Shown here one piece after another: positions 53,301-59,124 of a stretch of 64,000 nucleotides of DNA. The notes below the pieces were generated by a model. It made no database searches and was not told the origin of the DNA. It saw only the letters and a program-made list of their open reading frames with translations. How positions within the stretch are numbered: the stretch's first letter is position 1; every line of letters starts with the position of its first letter. The translations under genes were made by a program, and so were the position numbers. The DNA is from Candidatus Electrothrix communis (lineage in GTDB: Bacteria > Desulfobacterota > Desulfobulbia > Desulfobulbales > Desulfobulbaceae): positions 1,481,572-1,545,571 of the forward strand of contig CP130629.1 of NCBI GenBank assembly GCA_030644725.1, read 5' to 3'.

Positions 53301-54746
53301 ATTGTCCGCAAGGATCAGGAGGATATCCGCATTGTGCCCGGTGGTAGCCAGATCACCCAGAAAAAGACCACCTACGATTATTCCTACGCCTACACCAGCT
53401 CCCGGCCCCATGCCCCGACCCAGATCGGCGAGCGGGCCTTCAGCTATGATGCCAACGGCAATCAGACCGGCTGGGAGAGCGATGAAAACGGCACCCGCCG
53501 CACCATTGTCTGGGATGAGGAGAACCGGATTCAGGAGATTAAGGATAACGGTCACACCATGCGCTACGCCTATAACGATGCGGGCGAACGGGTTATTAAG
53601 ACCGGACCCCAGGGCGAGACCGTGTACGTGAACCAGTTCTACAGCGTCCGCAACCGCGAGGTGGGCAGCAAGCATGTCTTTGTCGGCACGGGCAGGATCG
53701 TGACCAAACTGGTCAAGGGGCAGGAGAATGTGACCACACCGGGGGATGTGACCCATCCGGGCAAGAGTGATCCGTCCGGCAAGGCGGTGGGGCATAGCGG
53801 CAAGGGGAATAATGGTGGTGGATCAGGGGGTGGTTCGGCTGGTAACGGCACGATTCTTTATGAACCCGACCTGTTTTACTACCATCCCAATCATCTCGGC
53901 TCAACCTCCTTTGTTACTGATGTTGTGGGAGAGGTGTATCAGCATCTTGAGTATTTCCCGTTCGGTGAGACCTGGATTGAAGAGGTGAGCAATCAGCACC
54001 GGGTGCCGTTTCTGTTCACGGCTAAGGAGCTTGATCAGGAGACCGGACTGTATTACTTCGGGGCGCGGTATTATGATCCGAGGACGAGTGTTTGGCAGTC
54101 GCCTGATCCGATACTTGGGGATTATTTGCCGAGTGGGGATAAGGAGAAGGATAAGAAGCTGCCGGGGATGGGGGGAGTTTTTAATAGTCCAAACATAGGA
54201 TTATATACTTATGCTGCAAGTAGCCCACTTAAGTATATTGATCCTGATGGAAAATGTACTACTGTAATAGAATCTGGCCTGTTACTTGGAGGGGCTGTGG
54301 TTATTTTCTTTTTATTACAAGATGGTATACATAGAGATGGTGGCAGCAGTTTATCACCACTTAATAGGCAGGGTAGTCGCTACAGGTCAAGTAGACAACC
54401 AAGCAATTACTCTGTATCTACCCCAGCAACCCCTCCTGAACCGCCAGATGATGATCATTGCAATTTTAATAATGATGAAAAACCAAAGCTAAAACACAAT
54501 CCTAAACATCATCCCAATTCAAAGAGTCCTGAACCTTCAAATGTTCAAGATCTTTTTGATAAATCAATTGCAGACGAGAATGGTGTAAGATGGGCTATCG
54601 ATTCTGATGAGACAATTCACCGCTTCAGTAGTCCTTCTAATGGTGAGACTCATTGGAATGGGTCAAATGGTGGCAATAGCCCTATTGAGGAAAAGAATAT
54701 ACCTAATGAAATTAGGAAAGCACTAAAAAACAAAGAGTGTGAATAA
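44352..54746 (+). CDS. Giant exported SpvB/FG-GAP/RHS polymorphic toxin
   Basis: A 3464-residue protein. Domain order: Sec signal (KLFSLLALLIWVHLDACTVY); discoidin-like beta domains (about 50-500); an Ig-like domain (about 500-590); a Gly/Ser/Thr linker (GTGSGTGSGTGSGG, about 603); a ZU5-like region; an SpvB domain (RLSYPLEVPPGRQGLQPQLA, about 816); FG-GAP/calcium loops at about 1184, 1263, 1843, 1939, 2023 and 2112 (DVNGDGLADKVFG and relatives); many YD repeats (2250-3150); and the RHS core (HLGSTSFVTD about 3182, GLYYFGARYYDPRTSVWQSP, ending YIDPDGK about 3302). The SpvB + TcB-like + RHS arrangement resembles Tc toxin B-C components fused in one chain, a cocoon that carries the C-terminal toxin. 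Residues 3303-3464 are the variable tip: a hydrophobic segment, then HHPNSKSPEPSNVQDLF and HRFSSPSNGETHWNGSNGG, probably a nuclease-type toxin (family not identified). The tip DNA is AT-rich, unlike the GC-rich body. The start follows GGGAG. Confidence 0.92.
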   Translation: MFFTRKFKKLFSLLALLIWVHLDACTVYALVYQSPPQAPSVRLAPVATTQKSSGRKSLATVFLGGKFYPIPISSPGNEEATGLFDRDIATDYAPATPALVDVRFDSPQAISEIRIYGPSSYLLTVQEQINGQWANVDSCTDLDLSIQNEQWYSYPLGTAEEGNALRLQLVPIDNGGAAGDTGTVQGIREIEFWSPGQHEPVRSGMELHSLLDQGIVVDQSRQYQAEPISGVIGPEEGTYTDAARDNTFRFDLVYRPEQIKRAYLSYELSGLAHWTSAIRSINEQAAMGGYVIERGQGGQDGLQLEEIAPAWLRQGANQIRFVPVDGDSSYTVSKVQVLVELDDGTNSLNRVSTNMAGDRAGAASLYDGDTGTSLEPVQQQEVMLTGWEQQLWQVPSEESVEGATIELDFDRLTDLSAVGFYATGRLKGAISVMLENQGEWFASMASGEQDIKEAGWHYLNLPDGEDVRAARLVFDRRAGKGAISEVWAAGSKLGADDDPVINITYPDAGQYVDDKVYVRGFASPENGSGPAQVYVGGQEVFPVNGEFETIVDAEHADDNGFLEVTATYPDGETAVSLIPLLQNRLEENSKIEVRAYLLPDGTGSGTGSGTGSGGQTNGGENNGTSGENGIYDHINLIEDFSVSGEKDHTLDSKAGAQVNVSKGAVRKGVKIRMMTLRDRDLPALDAGMVNVTGQAKGFRFLPHGMKFDKKVKVKLPYNKQLIPPGFKDEDVRTYFFDEAAGRWSVLERDSVDTATSGVVSETDHFTDMINAVVQVPESPEKVNFSPTQIKDIKVSNPAAKVNLIEPPQANNQGDARLSYPLEVPPGRQGLQPQLAVQYSSGGGNGWMGLGWDLSTQAVSIDTRWGVPRYDADLETETYTLSGQQLTPLAHRTELIERTAEKIFHARTEGAFQKIIRHGDHPAEYWWEVFDKNGTRFFYGGDPATGLADDAVLKDYSGNVAKWALRKVQDSNGNSMRYHYVLQEDSGVGSGEGGVPGYELYLDRITYTGYGGAEGPYEVRFLRDRQLDEARRTDVGIDARLGFKKVIADLLRKVEVSYQGEMIRSYAFGYRKGAFEKTLLETVTQFDKDGREFNSHQLEYFDEARNGNGAYKGFGASENWDTGDDDVDGGLIFEGDASAIGGSKNSGGGGHIYLGLNLSAACTKDGSFGGKVGFNRSNSKGLLALTDVNGDGLADKVFGSGSVFRPNLSGPDGITKFGEPVGVGLGGISKGKSKMTSGGAEIYLKGSVGINLSNTSSETNTYLSDVNGDGLTDLVYSGSVRFGRPDDPEKIRPVPEYGSDSSVTPYPIGQGAVDGEELFEDNEELYQEMLAASPLHDTLRRWIAPYDGQISISGQIALKEDTSEERAEYTTADGVRVAVQRNSSELWATELGADEYSPVSPENVDSIPVNKGDRIYFRVQSRFDGAYDQVEWNPEITYQEVTATIDANGLDSYRYQAGENFIPTGRTALATTLPVTGTVSLNGDVEITEPCSDDITVRVLLNNNEEFSETVATGQAANIAVNLSGLNVEKDDQLQFRIETDSPVDATLVHWQPHIEYTAAEDVETLYDPDGNPVIAFDSPYVMDIYGDNDLDAPLAAWTAPQSGTVTVKADIVGGGSENLALTVKRDQELVAKKIFTGKNVELPLEVVQGEEFYFELSTRSRELGTSISSYTITVNGVVVPAALNYPAAEGFFGQPYRGWTYAGYKADGEKVNQPIAEADLAMPEFDQEQLEKTQQTENPEELDPQFTPDKLEGIMFYPEPAQNRWKGFDDSSWITATVQSSSRLGEDYISVPKGEQYAGARAVSRLSKSRQTGVFAGGGTSSGSFGASASYTKGKNKSLLDFMDMNGDRFPDVVSTGGIQYSPMTGGLEGRRRAVLSGIRESESDSVSFGISGNFAHEKKTNGQASGSANVQAGLQMQPLGVSGGFAQSSDEGEYDLSDINGDGLPDKLFSSGNVALNLGYAFAAPEHWGAVRVSESESTNVNIGGSLGAGGSFGATNDGRYGFSAGVNLSRGEQEGEKGWTDINGDGLRDYVRQSGEALNVALNTGNGFVPMSYPGASDFSESVSFTQGGGFYFTIGIPIPPPAPLLCIIINPGADVSKGMSRPEVSIQDIDGDGFADHLSSEKDNKIKVRRNQIGRTNLLKKVNRPLGANFTLEYERDGNTYQLPQSRWNLTRVEAFDGFVGDGVDTLVTTYKYEDGFHHRQEREFFGYKTLTTEQRNATDNTVYRSTTQTFLNRNYYEKGLLVSEIVQDGAGKKYLETLNSYQLRDVDSGQILQGEFKDSLTATVFPEMIRTDKKFYEGQDEPGISTYQTFAYDALGNVTHFFDAADAGAEDDVESFIHYHSDVANYIVGKADKIEVKSNGTLYRLREASIENGTGNIRQVRLSFGSGMAVHDLSYDQYGNIKSRKGPANKKGQRYVMDYSYDPDVHTYVTKIKDSFGYSSSADYDLKWGEISRSTDLNSQSISYRHDSVGRVQGITGPYQQGTGRETIVFAYHPEAAVPWALTQHYDNYQQKTDPLETVTFMDGLKRALQTKKDGAVSIGSANSKDKTKDMMIVSGRIIFDFVGRAVEQYYPVTENLGKQGSFNPTFDSIQPTTTRHDVLDRVLQTTIPDDTSTIFAYGFGQDRDKATRFHTKVTDAKNNSKETFKDVGEHITAVKEFNKGETIWTSYAYDPLGQIVQVKDDKDNLTKVGYDLMGRRTRIDSPDAGLTEYVFDPASNLVEKITANLRAEGEAIKYDYTYNRLDNIEYPDYTGNNVSYTYGAPGAAFNRADRIVTVTDESGSEERFYGPLGETVKTIKYVVSKTEGNAANSPEIYITQYTYDTFNRLRQLIFPDNELLTYLYNSGGLAESASGKKGEYDYPYLKALTYDKFEQRVFMRQGNGAETQYDYNPRNRRLANLKAAAAGREFMDLSYDYDPVGNIMGLDNAAAVRKPYEFGGKSQQRFGYDDLYRLTTANGLLEQKPNTEYRYTLAMQYDSIHNIVRKDQEDIRIVPGGSQITQKKTTYDYSYAYTSSRPHAPTQIGERAFSYDANGNQTGWESDENGTRRTIVWDEENRIQEIKDNGHTMRYAYNDAGERVIKTGPQGETVYVNQFYSVRNREVGSKHVFVGTGRIVTKLVKGQENVTTPGDVTHPGKSDPSGKAVGHSGKGNNGGGSGGGSAGNGTILYEPDLFYYHPNHLGSTSFVTDVVGEVYQHLEYFPFGETWIEEVSNQHRVPFLFTAKELDQETGLYYFGARYYDPRTSVWQSPDPILGDYLPSGDKEKDKKLPGMGGVFNSPNIGLYTYAASSPLKYIDPDGKCTTVIESGLLLGGAVVIFFLLQDGIHRDGGSSLSPLNRQGSRYRSSRQPSNYSVSTPATPPEPPDDDHCNFNNDEKPKLKHNPKHHPNSKSPEPSNVQDLFDKSIADENGVRWAIDSDETIHRFSSPSNGETHWNGSNGGNSPIEEKNIPNEIRKALKNKECE

Positions 54747-54765
54747 GACGATCCAAGGGATAAAA

Positions 54766-55344
54766 GTGATCATCGGAGACCCTGCTTTATTTGCTATTGA
54801 ATCTAGTATAACAAAAGGTTATGAGCAGATTAGTTGTCGAGCGCTTGGTTTCTTTTGTATACATATTAATGGAATATGTTACGGGGTTTGCGAGAATGAT
54901 GCAACGATGCTGGCTTGCTCCTTTGATGAGGTTAATCGGCGCCTTGCCAACTGTGGCAGACATGTTGCCAGTTTTTCTGAATTGAAGGCTGCTCAGATTG
55001 CTGAGGCGTTTCGCAGTGCTCTTTATGGAGAAAAACAAGATGTAAGCTATCTTGGAATGAAATCATCTGAGTTTTGCAGACATTTCAGACGAGATGGGAT
55101 TAATTTAATGTGGGCTCCTGATGGTGATGCCGCTTTCGATGACGGTAGCTACATATTACAATTTGATTTTGAAGACCGTGTTCGCTTGATCGCGTTTAAA
55201 TCGGATCAAGGATATAGTTATGATCCAGCAACATTATCGGAAGTTTGGATGCCCGCTGAGGCATTTTATCAGATACTTCAACAGTGGCGCGATTCATTTG
55301 AGGATGAGTGGGTAAGGTCTGTTAGCTCGCAGGCAGCCCGGTAG
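54766..55344 (+). CDS. Imm42-family immunity protein
   Basis: A protein of about 192 residues that should neutralise the C-terminal toxin tip of the preceding RHS protein. It reads VIIGDPALFAIESSITKGYE, ALGFFCIHINGICYGVCEND, ATMLACSFDEVNRRLANCG, LMWAPDGDAAFDDGSYILQF and DPATLSEVWMPAEAFYQILQ, which matches my recollection of Imm42 proteins. I place the start at the GTG at 54766, 5 bases after AAGGGA, where homologues begin; an in-frame GTG at 54739 would overlap the toxin gene by 8 bp. AT-rich like the toxin tip, so tip and immunity gene were probably acquired together. Confidence 0.8.
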   Translation: MIIGDPALFAIESSITKGYEQISCRALGFFCIHINGICYGVCENDATMLACSFDEVNRRLANCGRHVASFSELKAAQIAEAFRSALYGEKQDVSYLGMKSSEFCRHFRRDGINLMWAPDGDAAFDDGSYILQFDFEDRVRLIAFKSDQGYSYDPATLSEVWMPAEAFYQILQQWRDSFEDEWVRSVSSQAAR

Positions 55345-55378
55345 GGTGGGAAAATATTAAGGGGAGCTTTGGCTTGAC
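55335..55378. repeat. Partial GTAGGGTGGG element, left end
   Basis: AGCCCGGTAGGGTGGGAAAA through AGCTTTGGCTTGAC; the first ~44 bp of the element seen in full at 57354, cut off where the 21-bp tandem repeats begin. It lies directly after the immunity gene stop. Confidence 0.6.
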
Positions 55379-55490
55379 CTGCGCCTCTTGGGAATTGCCC
55401 TGCGCCCCTTGGGGATTGCTTTGCGTCACCGGGGGATTGCCTTGCGTCACCGGGGGATTGCCCTTCGCCCCTTGGGGATGGCCTTGCGTC
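55379..55490. repeat. Tandem repeat of five 21-bp units plus a partial unit
   Basis: Units begin at 55379, 55400, 55421, 55442 and 55463, with a 7-bp remnant at 55484. Two unit types alternate: TTGCGTCACCGGGGGATTG-type (55421 and 55442 are identical) and CTGCGCCCCTTGGGGATTG-type. Each unit has internal hairpin potential (CCCCTTGGGG or CACCGGGGG). There are no spacers, so this is not a CRISPR array. Two further units occur at 58198. Confidence 0.85.
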
Positions 55491-55594
55491 GGGGTACGTC
55501 ATGCCGTGCCCGTACATAAAAAAGCTGATAACAAACTTTGATAATCTCTGTTATAATAAATAAACCCAAGAAAACAATCAGCAGAGGTTATAAA

Positions 55595-55870
55595 ATGAAT
55601 GTTTCACTTACCCCCGAACTCGACAGGCTTGTCAAAAAGAAAGTAGCAACAGGGATGTATAACTCCGCCAGTGAAGTGGTCCGGGAGGCGTTGCGTTTTT
55701 TTCAATTTCATGATGACCTGCAACAGCAAAAACTTGAAATGTTGAAGTCAGAGATCAATAAAGGTCTAAACTCTCTCGATGCAGGAAAAGGGGTGGAGAT
55801 GACAGACGATCTTTTCGACGGCATCAAGCAGCAGGGAAGAACTGCTTTACAAGACCGGATAAATGAATAA
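55595..55870 (+). CDS. ParD-type antitoxin
   Basis: A 91-residue ribbon-helix-helix antitoxin: MNVSLTPELDRLVKKKVATG then MYNSASEVVREALRFFQFHD, the ParD/CopG DNA-binding pattern, followed by a charged tail that would wrap the toxin. The start at 55595 has AGAGG upstream. It overlaps the parE gene by 8 bp and precedes it in the classic order. Probably autoregulates its promoter. Confidence 0.88.
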   Translation: MNVSLTPELDRLVKKKVATGMYNSASEVVREALRFFQFHDDLQQQKLEMLKSEINKGLNSLDAGKGVEMTDDLFDGIKQQGRTALQDRINE

Positions 55871-56165
55871 GGTAATTTTCTCGCCGGAAGCTGTAAAAGA
55901 CCTTGAAACTATATGGTTATATATTGCTCAGGACAGTCTTGACAGGGCGGATAATTTCGTTGATACATTACGATATTTTTGCAGAGAAGATCTTGCCTTA
56001 TCCCCCAAGATTGGGAGTAAACGGGATTATTTGAGCAAGGATTTGCTCGCCCTTCCCTTTAAAAAATACATGATTTATTACCGTTGCAGATCTGCACAAG
56101 TGGAGATTGTAAGAGTATTACACGGTTCCAGAGACATGGGGGCTATTTTTAATCGGTCAGAATAA
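55863..56165 (+). CDS. ParE/RelE-family toxin
   Basis: A 100-residue ParE-fold toxin: KVIFSPEAVKDLETIWLYIA, ALSPKIGSKRDYLSKDLLAL, then the conserved core YMIYYRCRSAQVEIVRVLHG SRD. ParE proteins poison DNA gyrase, while RelE relatives cut mRNA; the sequence fits ParE better. It appears intact. The stop is followed immediately by a composite repeat copy. Confidence 0.88.
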   Translation: MNKVIFSPEAVKDLETIWLYIAQDSLDRADNFVDTLRYFCREDLALSPKIGSKRDYLSKDLLALPFKKYMIYYRCRSAQVEIVRVLHGSRDMGAIFNRSE

Positions 56166-56434
56166 GCCCGGTAGGGTGGGTAAAATATTAAGGAGGGTCT
56201 TTGGCTTGACTCCACGATGAGGCCTGCCTTTTTGGTAAGCTGGACCTGTTGTCTTTTGCCCGCTACCCACCGTTAAAACGGTGGGCTATTTTCGATTGCC
56301 CCTCCGGGGCGAAGACGTCCGGAAAACAGCGTCCCGTAGGGACTGCCGATAATAGCCCGGTGTTTCAACACCGGGTGCGGAAACCTCATGTCATCCCGGT
56401 GGTGTCCTTCCGGCGGCGGCATCTTTTCGATAAC
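56165..56434. repeat. Composite repeat, full copy (element A plus hairpin block B)
   Basis: About 270 bp. Part A (56165-56265) begins GCCCGGTAGGGTGGGTAAAA and matches the 97-bp element at 57354. Part B (56259-56434) has four consecutive hairpins: CCCACCGTT/AACGGTGGG (56266-56285), GCCCC/GGGGC (56298-56310), GTCCC/GGGAC (56331-56343) and CCCGGTGTT/AACACCGGG (56356-56375). The 3' end reads CGGCGGCGGCATCTTTTCGA. There is no coding capacity. Copies are at 58866 and 59707 (B) and 60532 (A). Confidence 0.85.
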
Positions 56435-56526
56435 AAAAAAGGGGCCGGAGATTCTGTTTGAGATATTTCCCGTTTCAGTGTAGACTAAACTTAGTCTGGT
56501 CGTAAATTAAATATCGGAGGGATATT

Positions 56527-56760
56527 ATGCAGCAGATAAATATTCACAAGGCAAAAACACAATTTTCCAAACTGATCGCCATTGTCGAAAAGGGAGATGA
56601 AGTTATCATTGCCCGTTACGGTGAACCCGTAGCACGGCTTGTTCCCTTTCAAAAAAAGAATACTCCCCGCAAACCCGGCTCCGCTAAAGGAAAATTCACC
56701 GTTCCTCAGGATTTTTTTGAACCACTTCCCGATGATATTATAGATGCTTTTGAACAATGA
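56527..56760 (+). CDS. Phd/YefM-type antitoxin of a PIN-toxin pair
   Basis: A 77-residue antitoxin: INIHKAKTQFSKLIAIVEKG then DEVIIARYGEPVARLVPFQK is the Phd/YefM N-terminal DNA-binding fold, and the tail (KGKFTVPQDFFEPLPDDIID) contacts the toxin. The start follows GGAGGGATATT. It overlaps the PIN gene by 4 bp (ATGA). Confidence 0.9.
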   Translation: MQQINIHKAKTQFSKLIAIVEKGDEVIIARYGEPVARLVPFQKKNTPRKPGSAKGKFTVPQDFFEPLPDDIIDAFEQ

Positions 56761-57143
56761 ATATACTCTTGGACACCCATGCCTTTCTGTGGTGGATCAC
56801 AGATGACGCGCAACTTTCAGAAACCGCCCGAAGGCTCATAAAAGACAACGGGAATACCTTGTATTGGAGTGCCGCAAGCTCATGGGAAGTCGGCATTAAA
56901 TATGCCTTGGGACGGCTCCCGCTGCCAGATGCACCGGAAATATTTCTGGCGCAGGAACTTGCAGGAAATCAGATTGAGTCTCTTCCCATAACCGACAGAT
57001 ACGCTTTTCAAGCAGGCCGACTTCCCCGGCATCACAAAGACCCGTTCGACCGGATGTTGATTGCTCAAGCCATGACGGACTCACTGACTCTGCTGTCGTG
57101 CGATTCTTTTTTTGATCTTTATGATGTTCAGGTGATGTGGTGA
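56757..57143 (+). CDS. PIN-domain ribonuclease toxin (VapC-like)
   Basis: A 128-residue PIN nuclease with intact acidic residues: ILLDTHAFLWWITDD (Asp6), SAASSWEVGIKYALG (conserved Glu), and HHKDPFDRMLIAQAM (Asp) then LLSCDSFF (Asp). VapC toxins cut tRNA or rRNA. This subtype (TDD followed by WW) pairs with Phd-type antitoxins such as the gene directly upstream. Confidence 0.9.
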   Translation: MNILLDTHAFLWWITDDAQLSETARRLIKDNGNTLYWSAASSWEVGIKYALGRLPLPDAPEIFLAQELAGNQIESLPITDRYAFQAGRLPRHHKDPFDRMLIAQAMTDSLTLLSCDSFFDLYDVQVMW

Positions 57144-57353
57144 CTTTGAAATAAGCGGGAAAAAGGGGACATTGCCCCAAGGCGATGCTGATTTTTCAAC
57201 ACGCTGGAGCCTGATCACATCGCGTTTTTTGCCGCCCGATCCCGTTCACCACCCGCCCGCAACATGGCTACCTATTTTGCCAATTTGGTTTGCGGGGTTG
57301 CAAGAGCTTATCCATCTTTTTGAAAAATCGGAGGAAATTAGAATATGCCCACA

Positions 57354-57450
57354 GTAGGGTGGGCAAAATATGCAGGGGGGCTTTGGCTTGTCACCACGAT
57401 GGGGGATGACTTTTTGGCAAGATGTACTTGTTGTCTTTTGCCCACCCTAC
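57354..57450. mobile_element. 97-bp MITE with perfect 15-bp inverted repeats
   Basis: GTAGGGTGGGCAAAA (57354-57368) and TTTTGCCCACCCTAC (57436-57450) are exact inverses. It is the best-preserved copy of element A found, in degenerate form, at 43965, 55340, 56171, 58872 and 60537. No target duplication is evident. Its right end cuts into the 3' part of the PIN pseudogene on the minus strand. Confidence 0.85.
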
Positions 57451-57823
57451 GTTGAAGACGTGATCCGTGAGAATTAGAAAGCGCAGGGGGGCGGCGGGAT
57501 GGAAGGGGTCAGAGTGGAGGCACTTCAACGGATATTCCGACATCAACTCTGTTGAGCCGAGTCCCCTTGTCAAAAACTTCGGAAGTCAGTGGGATATAAT
57601 CAGAGCAAGGGCCGCTGAAAAATTCTTCGTAAGCGGAACGCAACTGCACATTCCCTTCACGAACAGGATGAATCAGGCATTCCATGCGGGTCAGATCAGA
57701 AAAACCGATGCGGTTCGGTGCGGACTCGGAATGCTGGAGATATTCCGCAATTCGTTCTCTTCGCTTGAAATCACCTTCTATCAGGTAAATAATAATGCAA
57801 CTATCTGCGTAAATGAAGGCCAT
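57451..57823 (-). pseudogene. PIN-domain toxin, frameshifted and truncated
   Basis: From the ATG at 57823 the frame encodes MAFIYADSCIIIYLIEGDFK then SDLTRMECLIHPVREG, the N-terminal half of a PIN nuclease (Asp in YADSC, Glu in RMEC). It then ends prematurely at VEVPPL, stop 57509. In another frame the minus strand continues with LKCLHSDPFHPAA and FLILTDHVFN, a degraded match to the LK-x-x-DALHLA and FLTNDxxF motifs of PIN C-termini. The remnant ends at the MITE boundary (57450). The antitoxin-like gene just upstream is intact. Confidence 0.6.
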
Positions 57824-57825
57824 GC

Positions 57826-58071
57826 CTAATCCCAAGACTCTCTTTCCTGCTCTATCCGACGATTAAGCGTTTCCGTGGACGTTTCAGACGGATTCAGATG
57901 AATGATCTTTTTAAACCATTCATGGTGATTCGAGAGAGCTTTTGCGTTGTTGTCACGTTTCTTAGGGTAACAGTGAGAAAGTGTGCGTGTTATTTCCCTT
58001 ATCAGTTCCAATTGATCTGATAAGGGAAATTGCCGGATATTTTTTATGATCGGTTTCAAGGCTGCATTCAT
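57826..58071 (-). CDS. Putative antitoxin partner of the broken PIN toxin
   Basis: An 81-residue protein (MNAALKPIIKNIRQFPLSDQ then LELIREITRTLSHCYPKKRD) ending RRIEQERESWD. The ATG at 58071 follows GAGGTGAACACC. The helix-rich start (LSDQLELIREI) resembles small antitoxins of PIN systems. It overlaps or abuts the pseudogene start (57823). I infer its role from position and composition; no family is certain. Confidence 0.55.
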   Translation of the reverse strand: MNAALKPIIKNIRQFPLSDQLELIREITRTLSHCYPKKRDNNAKALSNHHEWFKKIIHLNPSETSTETLNRRIEQERESWD

Positions 58072-58197
58072 GGTGTTCACCTCATCAAAAAAAACTATTG
58101 ATAGTTATTATATAGATAATATAACGGATAGAAAGGAAAAGCAAGTATCATCTGGACGGTAAGCCTTGTAGGTTGGGCTTGCCGCCCACGGGATTTC

Positions 58198-58243
58198 CAT
58201 GCGCCCCTTGGGGATGATCTTGCGTCACCGGGGGATTGTGTTG
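58198..58243. repeat. Two 21-bp repeat units
   Basis: GCGCCCCTTGGGGATGAT and TTGCGTCACCGGGGGATTG, the same two unit types as the five-unit array at 55379-55490. They lie upstream of the addiction-module/ParE pair. Confidence 0.7.
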
Positions 58244-58356
58244 CAAGGACCGGTAACCGGCGGGGCGATTGAATTGATTATATCGCATAACCGCATTATA
58301 CTGAGAAAGTAGCAATGTACTTTTGACGATCCGCAAAGATCAATAATGAGGTGACT

Positions 58357-58575
58357 ATGAACACAGAATCCATTTTTAACCTGAGTCCGTCGGAAAAACT
58401 TCAGCTGGTGGAAGATCTCTGGGATGATCTTGCCGCTGAACCATCTGACGTGCCGATCCATGAATGGCAGGCTAAGGAGCTGAATCGCCGCCGGGAAAAT
58501 TTAATAAACAACCCCGCCTCCTCTCTTACATGGGAAGATATAAAAGCGAAGGTCAGGGGACATCATGGCCGTTGA
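58357..58575 (+). CDS. Addiction-module antitoxin (PF09720-type)
   Basis: A 72-residue antitoxin: MNTESIFNLSPSEKLQLVED then LWDDLAAEPSDVPIHEWQAK and LTWEDIKAKV. This is the 'LSpxEkLqLvEdLWdsla' pattern of the putative addiction module component family. The ATG at 58357 follows GAGG; the GTG at 58351 lies inside that site. It overlaps the ParE gene by 11 bp. Confidence 0.88.
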   Translation: MNTESIFNLSPSEKLQLVEDLWDDLAAEPSDVPIHEWQAKELNRRRENLINNPASSLTWEDIKAKVRGHHGR

Positions 58576-58867
58576 GCTTGTGTTTGCTCCTGAAGTTGAG
58601 CTGGATATTGAGGACGCTTATCAATGGTATGAGGACAGAAGAGTCGGTTTAGGCGAGGAGTTCCTCAGTTGCGTCGAAGCAGGAATACAGTTTATCTGCC
58701 GCCTACCTGAACTGCATGCCAAAGTAACCGGAGACTGCCGAAGGGTACTGCTCAGGCGATTTCCCTACGCGATATTTTACGAATACAGAAAGAACACAGT
58801 AACGGTGTACAGTGTTTTTCACACCTCCCAACATCCTGAAAAATGGAAAAGACGTCTGCTTCAATAG
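58565..58867 (+). CDS. ParE-family toxin of the addiction-module pair
   Basis: A 100-residue toxin: LVFAPEVELDIEDAYQWYED, GLGEEFLSCVEAGIQFICRL and RRVLLRRFPYAIFYEYRKNT, the ParE/RelE pattern, with VTVYSVFHTSQHPEKWKRR at the end. This subtype pairs with short PF09720 antitoxins. Intact. The stop is followed immediately by the next composite repeat. Confidence 0.9.
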   Translation: MAVELVFAPEVELDIEDAYQWYEDRRVGLGEEFLSCVEAGIQFICRLPELHAKVTGDCRRVLLRRFPYAIFYEYRKNTVTVYSVFHTSQHPEKWKRRLLQ

Positions 58868-59124
58868 CCCGGTAGGATGGACAAAATATTAAGGGGGGTC
58901 TTTGGCTTGCCCCCACAATGGGGCCTGCCTTTTTGGTAAGCTGGACCTGTTGTCTCTTGCCCGCTACCCACCGTTAAAACGGTGGGCTATTTTCGATTGC
59001 CCCTCCGGGGCGAAGGTGCCCGGAAAACAGCGTCGCGGAGGGACTGCCGATAATAGCCCGGTGTTTCAACACCGGGTGCGGAAACCTCATGTCATCTCGG
59101 TGGTAACCTTCCGGCGACGGCCCC
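58866..59124. repeat. Composite repeat (A plus B), second full copy
   Basis: Same layout as 56165-56434. The third hairpin has degenerated (GTCGC/GGGAC) while the first, second and fourth are conserved. Its right end (59087-59124) supplies the last codons of the DUF2442 gene on the minus strand. Confidence 0.85.

Noticed and set aside
51867..53795. A 642-codon open frame on the minus strand inside the RHS gene (also 50718-51842 and 46587-47801).
   Set aside because: Low-complexity, Ile/Val/Gly/His-rich translations with no domain; they are antisense shadows of a GC-rich coding strand that clearly encodes RHS motifs.
55379..55490. Possible CRISPR array or Pro/Gly-rich small protein (55278-55517 minus).
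   Set aside because: Repeats are directly adjacent with no spacers and no cas genes; the protein-like frame is only the translation of the 21-bp repeat.
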